Source: Promethearchaeota archaeon
GTDB lineage: Archaea; Asgardarchaeota; Lokiarchaeia; Sigynarchaeales; SOKP01
Direction: 5' to 3'
DNA: 5,418 bases
Assembly (NCBI GenBank): GCA_014730295.1
Contig: WJIN01000090.1
Location: 1-5,418 of the forward strand
Shown here in pieces: positions 1-4,611 of the stretch. The position numbers and the translations under genes were made by a program. The stretch's first letter is position 1. Each line of letters opens with the position of its first letter. The notes beneath the pieces were generated by a model, which did not search any database, had not been told where the DNA came from, and saw only the letters and a list, made by a program, of their open reading frames with translations.

Positions 1-136
1 TCAGAAGTAAGGTTTTATTTTTCTTTAAACTATATCGAAAATAGTTTTCAATCAAGCCCTTAATCTTCCAACCGTTCTCACCAAGAATTTTTTGTAGATT
101 TTCTATTTCGCTTACTGATAATGGAGTTATTGACAT
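1..136 (-). CDS. Unrecognised protein, N-terminal 45 residues (runs off the left edge)
   Basis: An open frame starts at an ATG (136-134) and stays open to the edge of the window. It gives 45 codons, beginning MSITPLSVSEIENLQKIL, with an amphipathic helix-like stretch and then a basic patch (RYSLKKNK). I do not recognise the family, and too little is visible to assign a function. The start is the only ATG in a sensible place, because further upstream the same sequence is present as a second tandem copy whose ATG has become AAG. The first 12 codons lie inside that duplicated unit. A TATA-like box (221-228) lies about 90 bp upstream. No Shine-Dalgarno site is seen. The protein-like composition and a start close to a plausible archaeal promoter support a real gene, but only its beginning can be judged here. 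Confidence 0.55.
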   Translation of the reverse strand, partial: MSITPLSVSEIENLQKILGENGWKIKGLIENYFRYSLKKNKTLLL

Positions 137-212
137 AATGATTTACATTGAATAAATTCTATTTCACTTACTGATAATGGAGTTATTGACTTAATGATTT
201 ACATTGAATAAA
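101..212. repeat. Tandem direct duplication, 2 x 56 bp
   Basis: Bases 101-156 and 157-212 are near-identical adjacent copies, 54 of 56 bases matching. The differences are 110 G versus 166 A, and 135 A versus 191 T. The unit covers the first 12 codons of the minus-strand gene at the left edge plus 20 bp of its leader. The second difference changes that gene's ATG to AAG in the promoter-proximal copy. Since 56 is not a multiple of three, a start in that copy would read out of frame and stop soon after. Confidence 0.95.
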
Positions 213-220
213 TTTATGCC

Positions 221-229
221 TATATATTT
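221..229 (-). promoter_or_regulatory. Candidate TATA box for the left-edge gene
   Basis: On the minus strand this reads AAATATATA, a good archaeal TATA-like element. It lies just upstream of the 56-bp duplication. The lost start codon in the nearer copy (192-190) is about 33 bp from its centre, as expected for a leaderless or short-leader archaeal gene. The present ATG at 136 would give a leader of about 60 nt. The call rests on sequence and spacing only. Confidence 0.4.
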
Positions 230-260
230 GATGATGAAATAAGAATTGAACCCTATTAAT

Positions 261-268
261 TTTATATA
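261..268 (+). promoter_or_regulatory. Candidate TATA box for the MIT-like/zinc-ribbon gene
   Basis: TTTATATA matches the archaeal TATA consensus. It would place transcription start near 290, leaving a leader of about 25 nt before the ATG at 315. No clear Shine-Dalgarno sequence follows. The 137-314 stretch is otherwise a divergent intergenic region holding the duplication and the two promoter candidates. Confidence 0.5.
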
Positions 269-314
269 GATGAGTTAATTTGAAAATAATAATAGAATTA
301 AGAAAATCTAAATT

Positions 315-1097
315 ATGAATATCAACAAACTTAATCGAGCACTAAAGATTTTAGTTGGAAAAGCAAAAGGCTATGAAAATGTTGATAAGATAGATGATGC
401 TATCGATACTTGGGTAGAAATTACGGAGATGACAATAAAAGCATCAAAAGATCCAAAATTAGATACATCCTATCGTAATATGCTAATAAATAGAACTCAA
501 GGGATTATTGCACATATAAAAGAATTGAAGAACTTAAAAGAAGAAAAATATATTAAAAAAACGAAAAGTAAAAGAGAAGAGATCTTAGAAGATCTGCCCT
601 CTGCTCCTTCCCATGAACCTTCTTCAACTTCGAATCTCGATACCACTCAAATTAAATCCACTAAATCTCCTAATCCTCAAAAATCCAACCCATCCATAGA
701 AAAAACTCCAGATCTACCATCAACTCCAAAGACTCAACCAAGTCCAGATATCGTTGAAGGTTCTGAATTTACAAATTTACCTGATGGATTCAAGCAAATA
801 AAACCGGTGAGTGATTACAATATTCTTACTCCTCACGATCCCGATGCTGTTAAAAAAAGGGAAGAATTAGCAAAAAAGAGCGAATACTTTAACGAACTCC
901 AGAATAGAAGGAATGAACAATCAACCAAAAAATCTAAATCTCCTCGCACTCCCAAGTCTGATGGTGGAGAGATTGAACTTGAAAAAAAATCTGAAGATGG
1001 AAAGGTTATTTGTTTTGCGTGCGGCGAAACTATTGAAACAAAGGAAAAATTGACCAAATGTCCGAATTGTGGAGTAGATTTGGATAGTAGCAACTAA
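315..1097 (+). CDS. MIT-like domain protein with PSAP motif and C-terminal zinc ribbon
   Basis: This is a 260-residue protein in three parts. Residues 4-75 are predicted all-helical and resemble the three-helix MIT fold (found in Vps4 and other ESCRT partners): a helix with ALKILVGKAKGYENV, a second with DKIDDAIDTWVEITEM, the connector KASKDPKLD, and a third ending IIAHIKELKNL. Residues 76-230 are a Lys/Ser/Pro-rich, probably disordered linker containing PSAP (95-98) and a more protein-like block (about 152-200). Residues 231-255 form a zinc ribbon with Cys233, Cys236, Cys249 and Cys252 (CxxC-x12-CxxC). There is no signal peptide or membrane segment, so a cytosolic adaptor is likely. By family analogy an MIT domain would bind C-terminal tails of ESCRT-III-like proteins. 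The MIT call rests on reading the pattern by eye. A generic helical bundle is the alternative. The zinc ribbon is firm. Confidence 0.85.
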   Translation: MNINKLNRALKILVGKAKGYENVDKIDDAIDTWVEITEMTIKASKDPKLDTSYRNMLINRTQGIIAHIKELKNLKEEKYIKKTKSKREEILEDLPSAPSHEPSSTSNLDTTQIKSTKSPNPQKSNPSIEKTPDLPSTPKTQPSPDIVEGSEFTNLPDGFKQIKPVSDYNILTPHDPDAVKKREELAKKSEYFNELQNRRNEQSTKKSKSPRTPKSDGGEIELEKKSEDGKVICFACGETIETKEKLTKCPNCGVDLDSSN

Positions 1098-1777
1098 AAA
1101 TTCTCGAATTTATTCATCTCGTTATAGTTAAATACACCAAACCGTTCAAATCTCCTTCTCTTAAAAGTTTCCCAACCCATTCTGGTATCTTTAAGACATA
1201 ATTGTGTTTTATATCCTTTCATTAATTCATATAATTGATCGCGATATTCTGCCATCTTGATTTTTATCTGATGATCCCGAGGTGCTTTGAGAACATTATA
1301 GAGTGCATATACATAAAACTCAGTATTTTTTAATTGGAGTTCCATAGCAGTTCTTTTAGCGATCGTGTGAGCAGCTTGATGATCGTTATGATTATTATTA
1401 TCACTGGGAATAACAAATCGATGGGCTCCCTTCGCAAATTCTTTTGATAAGTCAACTGCTAATTCTATATTATTCTCGAGATCTTGATCATGAATTTCAA
1501 ATAAATGAACATTAGTAGCTGGCAGTCCAATAGATTTAGAAACTTTTTTAGCCTCTTCTAAAGCAATTTCAGCGATCTCATCTTTAGTAAGATCTTTATA
1601 TTGTTGCGCACATTCTTCAATCAATTGATTTTCTTTTATACCCCATTCGATTAATGCTCTATTATCTGTTAAATAAATCAAATGAATATCATTACCTGCA
1701 TTCATCCATTTTAGAAGACTCCCTCCGCAGCCAAATAACTCATCATCAGGATGGGGAGCAAAAATAACTATTTTCAT
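1094..1777 (-). CDS. PIG-L/LmbE-family deacetylase
   Basis: A 227-residue protein of usual length for the PIG-L (LmbE-like) family of zinc-dependent N-deacetylases, which remove acetyl groups from N-acetylglucosamine-type sugars on lipids, thiols or other small molecules. The N-terminal signature APHPDDE is at residues 7-13 (His9, Asp11, Asp12), directly after the first beta strand. The second signature HNDH is at 130-133. By analogy with MshB, His9, Asp12 and His133 would hold the zinc and Asp11 would act as base. No signal peptide or membrane helix is seen, so it is probably cytosolic. It starts with ATG 34 bp after the small unknown gene upstream, so the two may be cotranscribed, although a TATA-like TTTATTAA lies about 25-30 bp ahead. 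Its TAG stop overlaps the TAA of the convergent plus-strand gene by four bases. The substrate cannot be told from sequence. Confidence 0.9.
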   Translation of the reverse strand: MKIVIFAPHPDDELFGCGGSLLKWMNAGNDIHLIYLTDNRALIEWGIKENQLIEECAQQYKDLTKDEIAEIALEEAKKVSKSIGLPATNVHLFEIHDQDLENNIELAVDLSKEFAKGAHRFVIPSDNNNHNDHQAAHTIAKRTAMELQLKNTEFYVYALYNVLKAPRDHQIKIKMAEYRDQLYELMKGYKTQLCLKDTRMGWETFKRRRFERFGVFNYNEMNKFENF

Positions 1778-1811
1778 TACTTATGGATTTCTTTTTCTTT
1801 TTAATAAACCT

Positions 1812-2174
1812 TTATAATCCTAGTAAATCCCCTGCCAAAAGAAGTATATTTTTCTCATCAATTCCTATTGATTGGAATTTACTGAGTAGATCTTTATGAG
1901 CATTAAACATCTGTTTTCCTATCTCGTTGTCTTCAATACCCATATCGCTCATAAAGTCTGTTAATTCTGGTTTAGTGACAATATAGTGTGTGTCTTCCAA
2001 TATTCGCTTAAAGGCGATCTTAGGGGATAATTCTTCCTTATTTATAATCTTAAATTGAACACTTCCTTCACTGGTTTTGGCAGTGAACTTATGTTCCAGA
2101 ATGATTTCTTCTTTATTAACTACCTCTAACGTCCACTCAATTGATATATCTCCAAATTGAATATTATAACTCAT
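1812..2174 (-). CDS. Small protein of unknown function (120 aa)
   Basis: I do not recognise this family. The first 45 residues look beta-rich with alternating hydrophobic positions (IQFGDISIEWTLEVV, then IILEHKFTAKT and SVQFKII). The rest looks helical and acidic, ending in a hydrophobic NILLLAGDLLGL. There is no cysteine, signal peptide or membrane helix. The first half could be a small beta sheet or sandwich and the second a helical cap. It starts with ATG, with no visible Shine-Dalgarno site and an A/T block 17-40 bp upstream in TATA position. It lies 34 bp ahead of the PIG-L-type deacetylase on the same strand, so it may be a partner of that enzyme, but this is only positional. Balanced composition and a clean gap on both sides support a real gene. 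Confidence 0.75.
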   Translation of the reverse strand: MSYNIQFGDISIEWTLEVVNKEEIILEHKFTAKTSEGSVQFKIINKEELSPKIAFKRILEDTHYIVTKPELTDFMSDMGIEDNEIGKQMFNAHKDLLSKFQSIGIDEKNILLLAGDLLGL

Positions 2175-2190
2175 GTAGAGGTAATAGACT

Positions 2191-2214
2191 AATTTTTTAA
2201 AAAATTTTTTAAAA
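2191..2214 (-). promoter_or_regulatory. A/T palindromic block upstream of the small unknown gene; possible TATA region
   Basis: Alternating homopolymer runs (T6 A6 T6 A4) form a perfect 20-bp palindrome at 2195-2214 and a 16-bp one at 2191-2206. The block sits 17-40 bp upstream of the ATG at 2174, where an archaeal TATA box is expected. It could be the core promoter, an operator, or simply A/T-rich spacer. Confidence 0.3.
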
Positions 2215-2246
2215 CGATATCAGTACCCATAGGGAAAATTACATTG

Positions 2247-2263
2247 AATAAAAAATAAAAAGA
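2247..2263 (-). terminator. Candidate oligo-T terminator after the sulfatase-fold gene
   Basis: On the minus strand, about 25-40 bp after the TGA at 2287, the sequence reads as two close T runs (T5 A T6-like). This is the usual form of intrinsic archaeal termination and needs no hairpin. It separates the sulfatase-fold gene from the small gene downstream. Confidence 0.35.
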
Positions 2264-2286
2264 ACTAGAGGATGTTTGGTGAAAAA

Positions 2287-3729
2287 TCATGTTAGATAAG
2301 TATTATGATACCAATCCTTAAAGTTATCGAATCGAGAAGATTTGAAATCTATCAAGAGATCATTATTGCTATCATTCAGAATTTTTTGAAAAAGCTTATC
2401 GTATACATCGGGATTATTCTCAATGATATTTTCATTCCAATGAGGATCTTTTTTTATATCGAATAATTTTTTATCGGTCTTATTATTACCCGTAATTAAA
2501 GCATAATCATCGGTTCTACATAAGGTCCACAGGGCCATTCCGCATGTTATATAATCTCGAGAATCGATTAAATGATCCTCTCTTTCGGCAAATATAGATA
2601 AATCTTTTCCTTCAAATATCCCAAGTGGTTTTTTATTCAAAAACCCATATAACGTAGGTAGAATATCATGATGATAAACAAATGACTTGGATATTCTTTT
2701 GGGTCCATTTATATTTCCCGGAGGTTTTATAATGAATGGGATATCGACTAGTTCGGGATACATAAAAACGGGAATTTTTCCGATTGCTCCGTGTTCCCCG
2801 AGACTATGACCATGATCACTTGTCAAAATAATCAAAGACTCATCATAAATCTCTAGTTTCTTTAAATAGTTAATAAAATAACCAAACCAGTTATCGCAAA
2901 GAGAAACTTCACCAGCATAACATGCTCTCATACAGTTTAATTCATCTTCAGAGAGATAGTCTACTTTTTCACCATAAATAGGCTGGATTATCATATTTCC
3001 ATTGTATTCTTTATCTAAATAAAGATCTAAATATTTTTTGGGTGGATCCCACGGTTCATGTGGATCAAACTCATCAATGAAATATAATACATTGTTAAAG
3101 TCTTGAGTATCCTTAACCGAAGTCAAAGCTTTTTTGAAAATTTTTGCGGGAAAATAATCCTCCTCTTTTTTTCTATCTTGAACATTTGGTAAATATTTTT
3201 TTAGTAATAACTTTTGAGTATGGACTTCTCCCCTATTTAATTTTGTTTTTTCAATCGTTAAATTTCTTATTTTACTATTGATTTCACGTCTTTTCCCCCG
3301 ATAACGAGATCTATAATTATCATACTCATGTCCTCTAATGAAGTGCCATTCATCAAATCCGAGATGAAAATTCATGTTTGGTTTGAAATAATGATAAGTG
3401 CTGGTAATTAAAGATGTTATATAGGCATTAGAGTTCATATATTCAGCGAGATGGGTTTGGTATGGTGGTATTGGCGCCCAACCCGGAGATTCAACCAAAT
3501 CATTTGTTCTAAAATCCAACTTTTTATGATTAAAGGGAAATGTTCTAATTCCTGTATGAATTGCTCTTCGAGCAGGTATAGTTGGTAATGATTCTGGAAA
3601 AGCTTTTTCAAACACCAATGAATCTTTCGCAAAATTATCGAAGTTCGGTGTTTTAATCCATTCATTACCATATACATTCCCGGTGTGATCTTTTCTCAAT
3701 GTATCAAAAATGATTATGAATATTTTCAC
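2287..3729 (-). CDS. Sulfatase/alkaline-phosphatase superfamily hydrolase with Thr at the nucleophile position
   Basis: A 480-residue member of the sulfatase-like branch of the alkaline phosphatase superfamily. The N-terminal strand leads into FDTLRKDH (residues 8-15, metal-binding Asp9). TPNFDNFAKDSLVFEKAF follows at 27-44, as in the family. The active-site box is PTIPARRAIHTG (49-60), with Thr50 where true sulfatases have the Cys or Ser that becomes formylglycine, and Arg54 conserved. DPHEPWDPP (222-230) supplies a catalytic His, and TSDHGHSLGEHG (303-314) supplies the Asp305/His306 metal ligands. Length fits the family. It lacks a signal peptide, so it is probably cytosolic. It starts with GTG at 3729, since the core strand begins at once and no ATG fits. 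Thr at the nucleophile position suggests a phosphatase or phosphodiesterase-like chemistry, or another sulfatase-like activity, rather than a formylglycine-dependent sulfatase. The substrate is unknown. Confidence 0.9.
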   Translation of the reverse strand: MKIFIIIFDTLRKDHTGNVYGNEWIKTPNFDNFAKDSLVFEKAFPESLPTIPARRAIHTGIRTFPFNHKKLDFRTNDLVESPGWAPIPPYQTHLAEYMNSNAYITSLITSTYHYFKPNMNFHLGFDEWHFIRGHEYDNYRSRYRGKRREINSKIRNLTIEKTKLNRGEVHTQKLLLKKYLPNVQDRKKEEDYFPAKIFKKALTSVKDTQDFNNVLYFIDEFDPHEPWDPPKKYLDLYLDKEYNGNMIIQPIYGEKVDYLSEDELNCMRACYAGEVSLCDNWFGYFINYLKKLEIYDESLIILTSDHGHSLGEHGAIGKIPVFMYPELVDIPFIIKPPGNINGPKRISKSFVYHHDILPTLYGFLNKKPLGIFEGKDLSIFAEREDHLIDSRDYITCGMALWTLCRTDDYALITGNNKTDKKLFDIKKDPHWNENIIENNPDVYDKLFQKILNDSNNDLLIDFKSSRFDNFKDWYHNTYLT

Positions 3730-3822
3730 AATAGAAATGATTAATGAATTTTTAATTAAGTTTTAGATGTAGTTTAATAAGCTAAAATTAGGTTAAGATA
3801 AATTCGGATATTTTTGAGGTTT

Positions 3823-4383
3823 TTAGAATTGTTTTCTAATTTTTTGATTATTATATTTCTTAATTGCTCTTTCGCGCCATACAGTTCTCCATCGCTTAAA
3901 TCCACTCTTAACATATTTTTCACGATTCGGAAAATCTCGACTTAACCAATTGAAAAGGACGAAATAACGTTTAGCACCACTTTTCTTGGTTAAATTACGT
4001 GAGCTGACCCCTAGTTTTCTAAGATGAGATACTAACCTACCTTCAACCGCATCCTGCAGTTTTCCTTCTATAGCTGACGCTTTATAAGATATTCCGTTCT
4101 CTTCAAAATAATAACGAACTAAATCAAAACAGTCTCCTCGACAGAGTTTTATTTTGTCCTTATCTTCATCATATCCTAAATCACATAATCCTTCTTGTAC
4201 AAGTTCTAATATTTTCTTCTTAGGGGCATTTTTTCTCAGGTTTTCTTGATTATATAATCCAACGGGGACCGATTTGAAAATTATTTTTCCAGTTTCAACA
4301 ATATGAAATCCGATAAAGGCATCACCAATAAGATCTCCGGTGCCACTGTCATCAATCTCTATTGTTTTTCCTTTTTTATCCAT
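3823..4383 (-). CDS. Conserved-looking archaeal protein, possible RNase H-like fold, basic C-terminus
   Basis: A 186-residue protein if started at the ATG at 4383. The frame extends seven codons further to a TTG at 4404, but the ATG sits right before the conserved-looking core and is preferred. The N-terminus, IEIDDSGTGDLIGDAFIGF (residues 8-26, Asp11, Asp12, Asp17), reads like the first hairpin of an RNase H/RuvC-like fold, with acidic residues on strand one followed by a Gly-rich turn and second strand. Later acidic positions are Asp84 (RGDCF), Glu106 and Glu114 (IEGKLQDAVEGRL). The last 30 residues are rich in Lys, Arg and aromatics, which suits nucleic-acid binding. This fits a nuclease or RNA-binding protein, but the fold call is inference from pattern and I cannot name the family. 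It stands alone, divergent from the CinA-type gene and 93 bp ahead of the sulfatase-fold gene. Confidence 0.75.
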   Translation of the reverse strand: MDKKGKTIEIDDSGTGDLIGDAFIGFHIVETGKIIFKSVPVGLYNQENLRKNAPKKKILELVQEGLCDLGYDEDKDKIKLCRGDCFDLVRYYFEENGISYKASAIEGKLQDAVEGRLVSHLRKLGVSSRNLTKKSGAKRYFVLFNWLSRDFPNREKYVKSGFKRWRTVWRERAIKKYNNQKIRKQF

Positions 4384-4578
4384 TATGATCGTCTTATTAA
4401 ACAATATTTTCTTAAATTCTTAATCCTTGACTATTCAACCTTAATTGAACAAAAAGCTAAAACTTCATTTTCTTAAATTAAGAATATAATAAATATCTAA
4501 AGATTTTATGAAAATAGATTTAATTACAAATAATAGGAAAATAATAATATTGAATTCTAATTATGTGATTTAAGAATA

Positions 4579-4588
4579 TTTAATTATA
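4579..4588 (+). promoter_or_regulatory. Candidate TATA box for the CinA-type gene
   Basis: TTTAATTATA is centred about 28 bp before the ATG at 4612, the spacing expected for a leaderless archaeal transcript. No Shine-Dalgarno sequence is visible before the ATG, which agrees with this. The rest of the 4405-4611 divergent region is A/T-rich. The only other thing I see in it is a 13-bp direct repeat (4406-4418 and 4467-4479). Confidence 0.4.
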
Positions 4589-4611
4589 CAACTTACGAAA
4601 TTTTTGATTAT

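Noticed and set aside
1..212. CRISPR or integron-type repeat array
   Set aside because: The two 56-bp copies are directly adjacent with no spacers, and they cover the 5' end of a gene.
580..595. Inverted repeat AGATCTT-AG-AAGATCT inside the MIT-like gene
   Set aside because: A two-base spacer is too short for a stable hairpin loop with all seven pairs, and it lies inside a coding linker, so chance is likely.
833..1093. Minus-strand open frame opposite the zinc-ribbon end of the MIT-like gene
   Set aside because: It is antisense to a well-supported coding frame, with Ser/Phe-rich composition typical of a shadow frame.
3435..3677. Second minus-strand frame within the sulfatase-fold gene
   Set aside because: It overlaps the conserved N-terminal region of that enzyme in another frame and shows no family features.
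4406..4479. 13-bp direct repeat ATTTTCTTAAATT at 4406-4418 and 4467-4479
   Set aside because: Low complexity in a very A/T-rich spacer. Two copies alone do not support an operator or origin.
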